Shown one piece after another: positions 1 through 8,474 of a DNA stretch of 64,000 bases (the stretch's first letter is position 1; each line of letters starts with the position of its first letter). The notes under the pieces were generated by a model, which was not told the DNA's origin, searched no databases, and worked only from the letters and a program-made list of their open reading frames with translations. Origin of the DNA: Geminicoccaceae bacterium (lineage in GTDB: Bacteria > Pseudomonadota > Alphaproteobacteria > Geminicoccales > Geminicoccaceae); assembly GCA_020638465.1 (NCBI GenBank), contig JACKIM010000002.1, positions 310,001 to 374,000 of the forward strand. The letters run 5' to 3'. The translations under genes were made by a program, and so were the position numbers.

Positions 1-1256
1 TCGTACTGGTCTCGACGGATGAACAGGCGGATATGCTGGCGATCCTGCAGATGCAGGATCTGGGTGGTGATCCGCAGCAGGTCGTCCTCGGGCGTCTGGA
101 ACAGCTCGTCGCGCGGATAGGTTTCGAGAATGTTCATCAACGCCTTTCCGGCGTGACCCTGGCGGCTCGTCACCGCACGCTCGACGATGCGTTCGAGCTT
201 CTGGCGCAACAGCGGGATGACCGTGGGACTGCGGTTGTAGGCGGCTGATGTGAACAGGCCGAGGAACCGGCTTTCGCCGGTGACCTTCCCGGAATCGTCG
301 TAGGTCCGCACACCAACGAAGTCGAGGTAGGTCAGGCGATGGACCGTGCTCTTGGTGTGGGCCTTGGCCACCGCGACGGGCGGGTAGGGATCGCGTGCCC
401 GTCGCCGGGCATGGGCGGGCATCGCCATGAAGCTTTGCGACAGCGCGCCATCATCCTTGCCGCGAAAGATACCAAGGCCGCTGCCCTTGATCCGGCGCAG
501 CTGGATGTCGTCCCCTTCGCCTTCGATCGAGTAGGACGAATAGCCAAGGAAGGTGAAGTGATCGTCGGCGAGCCATTCGAGGAATGCCGAATATTCCTCG
601 AAATCGGCTTCAGGCATCAGCGTGCGGGCAGGGGCCATCTGGACGATGGCATCGGAGACCTTGGAACGCATCGTCCGCCAGTCCTCGACCGAGCAGCGAA
701 CATCCCTCAGTACATGGTGGATGGCGGCCTCGACCTCATCGAGCAGCGCCTGATCGCTTTGCCGGTCCACCTCGAAATGCATGAAGCTCTCGTTGATGGA
801 ACCCTCGTCCCGCATCGTGTCGGGCGTGCCGATGTCCAGCAGCCTGCCCTGTTCGTCCCGGCGGCTGCGGAAGATCGGGTGGATGATCAGGTGGATGCCC
901 AGACCGCGCTGATTGAGCTCATTGCTGACGCTGTCGACCAGAAAGGGCATGTCATCATTGACAATCTCGACAATCGTGTGGGTCGATTGCCAGCCGTGCT
1001 GTCCCATGCGGGGATTGAACACCCGCACGGATGCCTTGCCGGGCTGCCGCTGTTCGGCGAAACGCAGCTGGGAGAGCGCGGTGCCGTAAAGATCCAGGGG
1101 CTCGCGCGAGAGGATGTCCTCAGGAGCCACGTCGCGATAGTAATGATCGATGAAGTCGATGGCCCGGCCGGCCTCGGAACTGTCGAGCTTCTCCGTGATC
1201 ATGACATGCAGGCCGTCGATGACTTCGGTCTTGCGATCTTCGCGGCGGATCGGCAT
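1..1256 (-). CDS. NAD-specific glutamate dehydrogenase, large (GDH2-type), N-terminal part
   Basis: Partial gene: the 5' end lies at 1256 and the reading frame runs off the left edge after 418 codons. The visible part begins MPIRREDRKTEVIDG and contains stretches typical of the regulatory N-terminal region of the roughly 1600-residue bacterial NAD-dependent glutamate dehydrogenases, for example NDDMPFLVDSVSNEL, HPIFRSRRD and FTFLGYSSY. The full enzyme would oxidatively deaminate glutamate to 2-oxoglutarate and ammonia; the catalytic domain is outside the window. The ATG is preceded by GGGAGCAGCC, which supports this start. It faces away from the exported protein that starts at 1598. A long plus-strand open frame over the same bases (339-1463) is a shadow of this gene. 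Assignment is by family resemblance. Confidence 0.85.
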   Translation of the reverse strand, partial: MPIRREDRKTEVIDGLHVMITEKLDSSEAGRAIDFIDHYYRDVAPEDILSREPLDLYGTALSQLRFAEQRQPGKASVRVFNPRMGQHGWQSTHTIVEIVNDDMPFLVDSVSNELNQRGLGIHLIIHPIFRSRRDEQGRLLDIGTPDTMRDEGSINESFMHFEVDRQSDQALLDEVEAAIHHVLRDVRCSVEDWRTMRSKVSDAIVQMAPARTLMPEADFEEYSAFLEWLADDHFTFLGYSSYSIEGEGDDIQLRRIKGSGLGIFRGKDDGALSQSFMAMPAHARRRARDPYPPVAVAKAHTKSTVHRLTYLDFVGVRTYDDSGKVTGESRFLGLFTSAAYNRSPTVIPLLRQKLERIVERAVTSRQGHAGKALMNILETYPRDELFQTPEDDLLRITTQILHLQDRQHIRLFIRRDQY

Positions 1257-1597
1257 GGCTGCTCCCTGATCTTGTCCGACACTTCCGGATTGGAGCATAA
1301 ACAGCTACGGCACGATTCACCACAAGGAGTTTGCCGCGACAGGGCAATCGTTTCAGGAAGCGCACCAGCCTTTCACGCAAAGACAATGCGCAACATTGGC
1401 CGGGCCGTTCCGTGCGTCCGCCATGTGGGTACAGGCGCCGATTGCAGGATGAGGACAAAATAAGAATTTTCAAAGTTCGTTAATATTTACTCACTATGAA
1501 TCTCCCCCAATTAAATTTGTCCGATCATGACTGGCAGCAGTATGCCCGGTCATGATGGCAATTGGCTACAAGTGACCGGAATGAGGGAAGTTCCCAC
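1257..1597. other. Divergent intergenic region, no gene
   Basis: This 341-base gap separates two divergent genes. It holds no convincing open frame. It contains a clearly AT-rich stretch at about 1455-1520, the likely promoter zone for one or both genes, and an inverted repeat at 1524-1556 (listed separately). No -35/-10 pair was good enough to call. Confidence 0.6.
1524..1556. promoter_or_regulatory. Inverted repeat upstream of an exported-protein gene
   Basis: ATCATGACTGG (1524-1534) pairs with CCGGTCATGAT (1546-1556); ten Watson-Crick pairs and one G-T pair with an 11-base loop. It lies about 40 bases before the ATG at 1598. It could be an operator or a hairpin in the transcript leader. 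No T-run follows, so a terminator is less likely. Confidence 0.4.
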
Positions 1598-2404
1598 ATG
1601 AAGATGACCATCACGATTGCCCTGACCTTCATGGTCCTGGTGCTGAGTTCATCCGCAGTCGCCGCGCAGGGTAACGAAATTCGCCATCTGCCACCCGTTG
1701 CCCCAGCGGACGTTCCTCCTTTCCAGCATCCCGCCGATGGCCGTGCCGCGCTGGTTTCGCAAGGCGGAGCAACCTTCGACGAGGCGTTGCTCAAATATCT
1801 GGCGCTGGGCAACCGGGAAATCCGCACGATGATCGGCAATGAGTTCATGCTGGGCATCCGTGCCGGCGAAGCTCTGCCCGACCTTGCGACCAGGATTGCC
1901 AGTGCCGCCTACAGGGTCGGTTCGAGCGACCGCATGCGGGCAAGCATGGCCATGGATGTCGTCGACCAGGGTCGGGTTCTCGCGCGCGACGGAAAACTGC
2001 CCGGATATTTCGAACAACAGGCTGCCGACATCTGTGCCGAGGCGGCGGTCGCGGTCGGTCAGTCCGATCCGGGCTATATCGATGCCCTGATGAACGTCGC
2101 GATGAGCAAGGTGACCAATAGCGGATTGATGCGGGATGGCGATGTTCTCAACCGGGCGTTTACCGCCGCGGTGCAGTCACCGGCCATCGACCCGATCCAC
2201 ATGCAGAACGTGATAGCCGCCGCCCAGGCGAACGGCTTCTCCGGTGTCACCATGGTCGCTGGACAATGGGATGCAGTTGATGGCCAGTCGTCGTCCTATG
2301 CGACCGGATCCGGTGACCCTGTGAGTTTTTCCCTCTCCGCCCGACAGATGATGAGCTCGGTTCCCTATACTCCGGGAAGGCCGAAAAACCTCAGCGAGAA
2401 TTGA
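1598..2404 (+). CDS. Exported protein of unknown function
   Basis: 268 residues. The start is placed at the ATG at 1598, not at the in-frame ATG at 1562, because it gives a clean signal peptide (MKMTITIALTFM, then a hydrophobic core and a cut near AVAAQ) and has AGGGAAG eight bases upstream. The mature part is mixed alpha-helical, with no cysteine pairs or enzyme motif I recognise. It contains patches such as RGNEFMLGIRAGE-like helices and IDALMNVAMSK. Its stop overlaps the open frame of the next gene, also exported, so the two are probably cotranscribed and act together in the periplasm. No function is proposed. Confidence 0.7.
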   Translation: MKMTITIALTFMVLVLSSSAVAAQGNEIRHLPPVAPADVPPFQHPADGRAALVSQGGATFDEALLKYLALGNREIRTMIGNEFMLGIRAGEALPDLATRIASAAYRVGSSDRMRASMAMDVVDQGRVLARDGKLPGYFEQQAADICAEAAVAVGQSDPGYIDALMNVAMSKVTNSGLMRDGDVLNRAFTAAVQSPAIDPIHMQNVIAAAQANGFSGVTMVAGQWDAVDGQSSSYATGSGDPVSFSLSARQMMSSVPYTPGRPKNLSEN

Positions 2405-2448
2405 CTGGACGGGTCGTATCTTCAAAACGGGAATATCACGGATGGGGC

Positions 2449-3153
2449 ATGGGTGACGGGATGGGCCTGAGAGTTCTTTGTGGCCAACGGGTAGTGAGCT
2501 TGCTTGCGGGCATGGCACTGACGTTTCTGGCGATACCGCATTTCCTTTCGGCGCAAGCTGCCCTTTCCGGCAATGAGGCAATGAGTCTGTTGCGGGAGGG
2601 GCACAGGGTTGCAGCGCCCGGAATCGGACGGGCCATCGAAAGCCGAATGGCCGCCCTTGAATATCTCGATGCGGGCGATCGGCATGCCGATCTGGCGTTG
2701 ACAGCCCTTTCCATGGCCTATGCAAACATGCATGCCGATTCGAAACACGCCGAGGAGGAAACGCAAGAGGCGCTGTTACAGGCACGCAGGGCCGTTGTTC
2801 TGGCACCGGCGGAAGCCGTCTCCTGGTATCATCTCGCGCATGCCGCAGCGATGCTCGGAGAGAATCGACTGGCGTCAGCAGCGCTTCACGCATCCCATGT
2901 CGCATCGGGATTCCTGCCCTATCTCGACGCCAATCGGGTACAGCTCGCCCTTGCCCTCGGCCGTGGTTTATCGCAAGCGGGGCGGGATGATCTGAAACTG
3001 GAGATGTTGCGCCTTCTCGACAGCAATCCCTCGATGCTGGCGGGTTGGCTGCAGCGCGCCAACGGCTGGGCCACCGCGGAATCCCTGCTTCCGGGGCATG
3101 TCGTCCGACTGATAAAACTTCGATCCGGTTCGATAACCGCGCATGCGAACTGA
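2449..3153 (+). CDS. Exported TPR-like protein of unknown function
   Basis: About 234 residues. The open frame reaches back to a TTG at 2401; ATG codons at 2449 and 2461 are more plausible starts, and 2449 is used. A hydrophobic segment (VVSLLAGMALTFLAIPHF) followed by LSAQAAL looks like a signal peptide. The rest is helical and alanine/leucine-rich, with tetratricopeptide-like spacing (YANMHADSKHAEEETQEALLQ, AVSWYHLAHAAAMLG), suggesting a TPR-like solenoid in the periplasm. It is coupled to the upstream exported gene and converges with the pseudokinase gene. It may be a partner in a small envelope system, but no specific role can be read from the sequence. Confidence 0.65.
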   Translation: MGDGMGLRVLCGQRVVSLLAGMALTFLAIPHFLSAQAALSGNEAMSLLREGHRVAAPGIGRAIESRMAALEYLDAGDRHADLALTALSMAYANMHADSKHAEEETQEALLQARRAVVLAPAEAVSWYHLAHAAAMLGENRLASAALHASHVASGFLPYLDANRVQLALALGRGLSQAGRDDLKLEMLRLLDSNPSMLAGWLQRANGWATAESLLPGHVVRLIKLRSGSITAHAN

Positions 3154-3182
3154 TGTCGCCTGGTTGAAGACCTAGAGTTTCC

Positions 3183-3206
3183 CGTTCAGGCGGAATAGCC
3201 TGAACG
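3183..3206. terminator. Bidirectional terminator-like hairpin
   Basis: CGTTCAGGC (3183-3191) and GCCTGAACG (3198-3206) form a perfect 9-bp stem with a 6-base loop between the convergent ends at 3153 and 3235. There is no strong T-tract on either side, so it may act as an mRNA end-protecting hairpin rather than an intrinsic terminator. Confidence 0.5.
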
Positions 3207-3234
3207 ATCACGAAATGCGTCGACACAGACAGCT

Positions 3235-5055
3235 CTAGCGGTCCCCGTCCGTTTTATGAGTGTGGAGGATGATGACCGATGAGATGACTTCGGCGTCATG
3301 GGACAGCTTGTCGAGGGCGGATTCCAGTTCCGCGAGATAGCGCCCGGCACTCATGGTCGGGATATTGGCCAGCGGGAGAATCGGCTTGGTCGATGCGAGC
3401 AGAACCAGGAGTTCATCGCCAAAAGGTGGTGTCACTTCGAGACTGAACGGCTCATCGCCATCCCCGAGGCGCAGTTCGTCACCGGCCGAAAGAATGCGAT
3501 CTTCGTCAGAAGGCCACAATCGCTGGGCCATCCCGTCCGCACCGATATAGTCGACGACCACGTGACTGGAAAAATCGGGAGCATGGATCCCGAGCGAGAG
3601 GATTTCGCCGTCATTGAAATCATAGGTCGGGTTTGCGGGTAGCAGTTCCAGCAATCGTCGATCGGCCACCACGGTTTTCGCAGCCAGCACGTCCAGAACG
3701 GAACAGAAGGTCGAGTTCAGCGGTGTCGAATCGATCCGTACCTCGCTGGTATCATTCAGTCCGCCAAGATGTTCCGCCACGGTGCCCGCAGTGACGCTGC
3801 TACCCGAATATGCGATGATCTGCCGATCGAACCAGCCCGGCTCGCTCTCGACGCGTGTGCAGCCGAGACGGTTGATCTTGTCGGTTACGGAAAGCCATTG
3901 GTCGTCAACCGGGGCGGGTGTAGGAAGCATGGCCCGGTCGTCGGGAACGGATTCCGGACTGCCGGTCGCATCGCCACGCGGAAGGGAAACGATTTCGGGG
4001 ATGCTCGGAATGGCGGAGGTGGGCGGGGCAGGAAGTGTTCTCCCGGCACGTACCTCGCCGTTTGGCGGATCATCCTTGTTATAGGCATAATAGGTGATAC
4101 CCGCGATGATGGCGGCAATGCTCACCGCTACCAGGGCGCCTGCAGGGTGGGGGCGGGAGAGCGGGCGACGCGGAGTGACGGCCTCGGGGACGATCTGCGG
4201 CGGTTCGTCCCGAAGCAATCCGAGCGACGGCAGCATCCGTTCAATGGCCTCGGCCACCGCATTGCCGGTCTGGAACCGCTCGCGGCGGTCCTTCGCCAGC
4301 AGGCGGTCGACGATCCGGATGACGCCCGGAGGGAGGGCCGGGCGAAGCTCGCCGAGCGGTCGAGGCTCGGATTCGATGATCAGCCTTGCCACGGTCTTCG
4401 GGTCGCGTCCGCTGAATGGAAAACGTGCGGCCAGCAGGCGGTAGAGGATCGCGCCCAGCATGAACAGGTCGGAACGGCCGTCGATGTCGTTGCCCATGAG
4501 ATATTCGGGGGAACGGATCAGATGAAGCTCGTTGGTGTCGCCCACGGAGACGAAGCCCTTCAGCTTTACCCGTCCGGAGCGTTCATCGATGACGATGTCG
4601 TTGATGCCGAGAAGACCGTGGTGTTGTTTGCGGGCATGCGCGAAATCGAGGGCGCGGGCAATCTGCGCAATGATCGCCAGCGCATCGCGTGGTTCAAGCC
4701 AGCCCTGGTCATCGAGGACATTCTTCAGGCTGGGACCATCGACGATCTCTTCGGCAATAAAGGGGGTGTCGATTGTCCCGAGATCGTGAATGGCGACGAT
4801 GCCGGGATGTCGCAGCTTCATGATCGCTTCGGCACGGGCAAGATGGCCGGCGATCAGGGGGCGATCAAATCTCTTGTCGATACCGGGTACCAGAACAAGA
4901 GCACCGCACTCGCGCTTCAAGTCCCATGCCCGGAAGATCCTCCAGCCGCCTTCTTCGTCGATGAGGGAATCAATCCGGTAGGAGGGTAGGGGGACGCCCG
5001 GGTCCAGCCGCTCCGCCGGCGGCTCATGGTTGGTCAACGTGTTCCGCTCTGGCAA
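3235..5055 (-). CDS. Membrane-anchored pseudokinase (STK fold) with C-terminal DUF4384-like domain
   Basis: Up to 606 residues. Residues ~25-275 keep a Hanks-type kinase outline: LRHPGIVAIHDLG, the activation-segment SPE at 182-184, and GRSDLFMLGAILYRLL. The catalytic residues are gone: the beta-3 lysine region reads GALVLVPG, HRDLK is replaced by HHGLL (145-149), and DFG by GFV (167-169). Only the catalytic-loop asparagine (N152) remains. A transmembrane helix follows at about 306-325, then a linker. The C-terminal domain (roughly 470-555, with GADGMAQRLWPSDEDR and LLVLLASTKPI) resembles DUF4384 modules found on bacterial kinase-like proteins. The start is uncertain: TTG at 5055 or 5037, no suitable ATG. 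It overlaps the upstream gene by 32 bases. A scaffold or sensor role is inferred. Confidence 0.75.
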   Translation of the reverse strand: MPERNTLTNHEPPAERLDPGVPLPSYRIDSLIDEEGGWRIFRAWDLKRECGALVLVPGIDKRFDRPLIAGHLARAEAIMKLRHPGIVAIHDLGTIDTPFIAEEIVDGPSLKNVLDDQGWLEPRDALAIIAQIARALDFAHARKQHHGLLGINDIVIDERSGRVKLKGFVSVGDTNELHLIRSPEYLMGNDIDGRSDLFMLGAILYRLLAARFPFSGRDPKTVARLIIESEPRPLGELRPALPPGVIRIVDRLLAKDRRERFQTGNAVAEAIERMLPSLGLLRDEPPQIVPEAVTPRRPLSRPHPAGALVAVSIAAIIAGITYYAYNKDDPPNGEVRAGRTLPAPPTSAIPSIPEIVSLPRGDATGSPESVPDDRAMLPTPAPVDDQWLSVTDKINRLGCTRVESEPGWFDRQIIAYSGSSVTAGTVAEHLGGLNDTSEVRIDSTPLNSTFCSVLDVLAAKTVVADRRLLELLPANPTYDFNDGEILSLGIHAPDFSSHVVVDYIGADGMAQRLWPSDEDRILSAGDELRLGDGDEPFSLEVTPPFGDELLVLLASTKPILPLANIPTMSAGRYLAELESALDKLSHDAEVISSVIILHTHKTDGDR

Positions 5056-6337
5056 TTCGCCTGATACGCAGGAGCGACAGCTGATGCCCTGTGCGTCTCA
5101 GGACATCAAACCTCAGCCCATCGAAGTCGAAACTCTGGCCGACCTCCGGGATTCGCTCGGCCAGATGGATGACCAGGCCGGCTACTGTCGAAGCCTCATC
5201 GTCCGACAGGTTCCAGCTGAGCTGGCGGTTGAGATCGCGTACGGTTACCTTCCCCTCGACGAGAACGCTGCCATCGGTCTGGATCTTGATCCCCGGTACT
5301 TCGATATCCTTTTCGTCGGCAATCTCACCCACGATCTCTTCGAGAATGTCTTCAAGCGTCACCAATCCCTGAATATCACCATATTCATCCACGACGATCG
5401 CCAGATGCTCGCGGCGCTGGCGGAAAGCCATGAGCTGGGCCTGCAGCGTGGTCGTCTCGGGTATGAACCAGGGCGGGCTCGCGATTTCGTCGATGCTTCG
5501 CCGGTCGGGACCATCCGGTTCCAGGGCCAGGGACAGCATGTCCTTGGCGTGCAGTGTACCGATCACCGTGTCGTGGTCACCGCGCCACAAAGGAAAGCGG
5601 GTGAACGAGCTTTCCCTTACCAGGGCGACGATTTCCCCGAACGGCCGATCACCGTCGATCGTCACCATGTTTTTCCGGTGGGTCATGATCTCGCTGACCT
5701 CGACCTTCGACAGATCGAGAATGCCGCCAAGCATGTCATGCTCATGCTTGCGCATCGCGCCGTGCAGGTGCGACTGGCCGATGAGGCTGCGCAGTTCGTC
5801 GCCCGTGTAGACCTCCGCATGCCCGGCTTCCGCGACACCGAGTGCCGACAGGATGGCCCGCGAGGACCGGTTCAGCAGCCAGTTCAGCGGATAGCAGAGG
5901 ATGAAGAACGCCTGCAGCGGATAGACGGTCCAGAGCGAAGTCGCCTCGGCCTCGCGAATGGCAAGTGTCTTGGGAACCTGTTCGCCGATGACGATGTGCA
6001 GGGATGAGAAGATCAGGAAACCCAGCAGGAACGACAGGCTGTGCAGGGCGGCATCGCTCAGTCCGGCGAAATGCAGGACCGGCTCCAGCAGGGCCGCGAC
6101 GGCCGGCTCGCCGACCCATCCCAGACCCAGCGATGCCATGGTGATGCCGAGCTGGCAGGCCGCCAGGTAGGCTTCCATGTGCCTGATGACGTTCAGGGTC
6201 ATGCGAGCGCGGACATGACCGGTCTCGGCCATCTGGTTGATACGGTAGTCGCGGACACGCACGAGTGCGAACTCCGCCGCGACGAAGAACGCATTGGCTG
6301 CCAGAAGCAGCACGATCCACAATATGGACCACAACAT
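5024..6337 (-). CDS. CNNM/HlyC-CorC family membrane protein
   Basis: 437 residues. Order: N-terminal DUF21/CNNM transmembrane domain (about 1-190, with ANAFFVAAEFALVRVR and the ACQLGITMASLGLGWVGEPA motif typical of the family), a CBS pair (about 210-335, with EIMTHRKNM and VVDEYGDIQGLVTLEDILEE), and a C-terminal CorC_HlyC transporter-associated domain. Family members are inner-membrane proteins implicated in Mg2+ or Co2+ transport; the 'hemolysin' name is historical. It sits between aroB and the pseudokinase gene in a run of same-strand genes, with 9 bases to aroB, so it is probably part of the aroK-aroB transcript. Confidence 0.88.
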   Translation of the reverse strand: MLWSILWIVLLLAANAFFVAAEFALVRVRDYRINQMAETGHVRARMTLNVIRHMEAYLAACQLGITMASLGLGWVGEPAVAALLEPVLHFAGLSDAALHSLSFLLGFLIFSSLHIVIGEQVPKTLAIREAEATSLWTVYPLQAFFILCYPLNWLLNRSSRAILSALGVAEAGHAEVYTGDELRSLIGQSHLHGAMRKHEHDMLGGILDLSKVEVSEIMTHRKNMVTIDGDRPFGEIVALVRESSFTRFPLWRGDHDTVIGTLHAKDMLSLALEPDGPDRRSIDEIASPPWFIPETTTLQAQLMAFRQRREHLAIVVDEYGDIQGLVTLEDILEEIVGEIADEKDIEVPGIKIQTDGSVLVEGKVTVRDLNRQLSWNLSDDEASTVAGLVIHLAERIPEVGQSFDFDGLRFDVLRRTGHQLSLLRIRRIARAEHVDQP

Positions 6338-6346
6338 TTTCGCTTG

Positions 6347-7468
6347 TCAGCCGTCCTCGTGAAGCCGGTCGCGGAGCACGTTCAGGGGAACGCCGCGCGC
6401 CACGAATGCGTTGCCGATACCACGCCACAATACGAATTGCATCTTTCCATCCTCGGCCTTCTTGTCGCGCTGCATCGCATTCAGCAGCCCGTCGACGGCA
6501 AATCCGTCATTCCGCAGTTGCCGAGGCGAGGTTGGCAGGTTCAGTGTGGCGAGATGGTCATGCAACCGAACTGCATCGTCCCGGCTCGCGAGACCGAGAT
6601 CGGCCGACAGGCGGGTTGCCTTGACCATGCCGATGCTGACCGCCTCGCCGTGCAGCAGGGTCCCGTTGTATCCGGCCAGGGCCTCGTAGGCATGGGCGAA
6701 GGTATGACCGAAGTTCAGGAGCGCCCGGACGCCCGAGGTCTCGCGCTCGTCGTCGGCGACGATGGCGGCCTTGATCTCCACCGAGCGGCGGATCGCCCGG
6801 GCCCGCAGTTCGGGATCGCCATCGAGCATGTCCGCACCATGGGACAGCAGCCAATCGAAGAAGTCCGCATCAATGATGCAGCCATATTTGATGATTTCGG
6901 CATAGCCCGAACGAAGTTCGCGCTCGGGCAGCGAATCGAGGACCGCCGTGTCGATCAACACGATCCCGGGCTGGTGAAAGGCGCCGATGAGATTCTTGCC
7001 GTGGCGGCTGTTGATTCCGGTCTTGCCGCCTACCGAGCTGTCGACCTGGGAAAGCAGCGTTGTCGGGATCTGCACGAAATCGACGCCACGCAGCAATGAA
7101 GCAGCGACGAAACCTGCCAGATCGCCGATGACACCACCACCGAAGGCGATGACGGTGACCTTGCGATCGACGCCGAGCGCCAGGATTTCATCCATCAGCC
7201 ACGCATAGGTTGCATGGCTCTTGCTGGCCTCGCCGGCAGCCACTTCGACGGGGTGAACCGTGATCCCGGCCTCGTGCAGGGATCTGCGCAGCATGACGTC
7301 ATGGTCCGTCGCCACGAGATTCGCATCGATGACGAGAATGACGCGCGGCTGGCGCAGCAGGCGGCCCAGGATGGAACCCGCCTGCTGAAGCAGGCCGCGG
7401 CCGATGAGAATGGAATAACTCCGTTCGCCCAGCGAGACCTTGACCTCGTGCCGGGTAGCCTCAGACAT
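6347..7468 (-). CDS. aroB: 3-dehydroquinate synthase
   Basis: 373 residues from the ATG at 7468 (an upstream in-frame extension to 7558 runs inside aroK and is rejected). It converts DAHP to 3-dehydroquinate, step 2 of the shikimate pathway, in the cytosol using NAD+ and a divalent metal. Seen: the GGGVIGDLAGFVAA nucleotide-binding loop, PTTLLSQVDSSVGGKTGIN, the ELRSGYAEIIKYG segment and the metal-ligand motif NFGHTFAHAYE followed by LLHGEAVSIGM. The start overlaps the aroK stop by eight bases, so translation is coupled. Confidence 0.97.
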   Translation of the reverse strand: MSEATRHEVKVSLGERSYSILIGRGLLQQAGSILGRLLRQPRVILVIDANLVATDHDVMLRRSLHEAGITVHPVEVAAGEASKSHATYAWLMDEILALGVDRKVTVIAFGGGVIGDLAGFVAASLLRGVDFVQIPTTLLSQVDSSVGGKTGINSRHGKNLIGAFHQPGIVLIDTAVLDSLPERELRSGYAEIIKYGCIIDADFFDWLLSHGADMLDGDPELRARAIRRSVEIKAAIVADDERETSGVRALLNFGHTFAHAYEALAGYNGTLLHGEAVSIGMVKATRLSADLGLASRDDAVRLHDHLATLNLPTSPRQLRNDGFAVDGLLNAMQRDKKAEDGKMQFVLWRGIGNAFVARGVPLNVLRDRLHEDG

Positions 7469-8048
7469 TGACCATGCCTTCCTCGATGAGTGAATTGCGG
7501 ATGCGCTCGACCAGCTTTTCAGGTGGAGCCTGGTTGCTTTCGAACACCCGGTCGGCATGGGCGTAGATCGGGTAGCGCGTGGTCATCAGGTTTTCCAGGA
7601 TGTCACGGGGATTCCCCGATGCCAGGAGTGGTCGCGTCCCCTTCTTCCGGTTGACCCGGTCGACCAGCGTATCGAGGTCGGCCTTGAGCCAGATGGAGAG
7701 GCAGCTGCGTTTTATGGCTGCCCGGGTCTCGTCATTGATGAAGGCGCCGCCGCCCAGAGCCAGGATGAATGGTTCCTCCTCCAGCATGCGCAGGATGACA
7801 CGGCGTTCGAGATCCCGGAATGTCTCCTCGCCATACAATTCGAAGATATCCGGAATACCCATTCCGGCGGCCTCGATGATCGCAGCGTCGGCATCGGCGA
7901 AACGCACGCCCAGCGAGGCGGCAAGCCGCTTGCCTATGGCCGTCTTGCCAGCGCCCATGAGACCGACAAGTACAATGGTCTTGACGGGCGTGAGCGGTAT
8001 CAGTGGACCCGCATTATCTGGCGGTTGTTGTTCTGCGGACTCCGACAT
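7461..8048 (-). CDS. aroK: Shikimate kinase
   Basis: 195 residues, about 20 longer at the N-terminus than E. coli AroK. It phosphorylates shikimate at the 3-hydroxyl with ATP. The P-loop is GLMGAGKTAIGK, followed by FADADAAIIEAAG (shikimate-binding DxD region), the FRDLE arginine motif, LALGGGAF and the lid KKGTRPLL. A GAGGAG ribosome-binding site precedes the ATG. It is the first gene of an aroK-aroB-CNNM run, and the preceding gap (8049-8311) is its probable promoter region. Confidence 0.96.
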   Translation of the reverse strand: MSESAEQQPPDNAGPLIPLTPVKTIVLVGLMGAGKTAIGKRLAASLGVRFADADAAIIEAAGMGIPDIFELYGEETFRDLERRVILRMLEEEPFILALGGGAFINDETRAAIKRSCLSIWLKADLDTLVDRVNRKKGTRPLLASGNPRDILENLMTTRYPIYAHADRVFESNQAPPEKLVERIRNSLIEEGMVNV

Positions 8049-8311
8049 GACCCAGCGTTGAAACTCCTCGGACGAATATCTATAAGCATTGGCCTTGACG
8101 ATAGAGCGTTTCAGTACCGACCGGAAGCGCCCGCCTTCACCAGACGGTACTCCTGCCGACGCCAGTGGTGATTTTTGGCGCAGACCGGAGTGTCATGCGG
8201 TCGGTTTGGACTGGCCGTGTGCTCGTTCGAGGATCTAGGCGATATGGATATGTGTCTGCAAGCGCCCATCGTTCGCTCGAAAAAGCATCTGGCATCACCC
8301 AAGAGGTCTCC

Positions 8312-8452
8312 ATGTCGACAGTGCGCCGCTGGTTTATGCTATTCGCCCTCATGCTGGTCCTCGGCGGAGTGATCTTCCTGGCGACGTGGGACACGCCGCC
8401 ACCGACCCAGACCCTCGAATTCGAGGTTCCGAGCGAACAATTGCCGCAGTGA
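8312..8452 (+). CDS. Small single-helix membrane protein
   Basis: 46 residues: MSTVRRWFMLFALM, one hydrophobic helix (about 8-25), then a short acidic/proline-rich tail ending VPSEQLPQ. The ATG at 8312 has AAGAGGT at a good distance, which favours it over the longer in-frame extension from 8165. It ends 22 bases before the probable ATG of xerD and may be cotranscribed with it. No family recognised; reality rests on the ribosome-binding site and the clean membrane topology. Confidence 0.5.
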   Translation: MSTVRRWFMLFALMLVLGGVIFLATWDTPPPTQTLEFEVPSEQLPQ

Positions 8453-8474
8453 TTGCGTTGCCGGGGTGGTATCG

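Noticed and set aside
339..1463. 374-residue plus-strand open frame
   Set aside because: Its translation is the antisense of the glutamate dehydrogenase N-terminus, which has clear family motifs on the minus strand.
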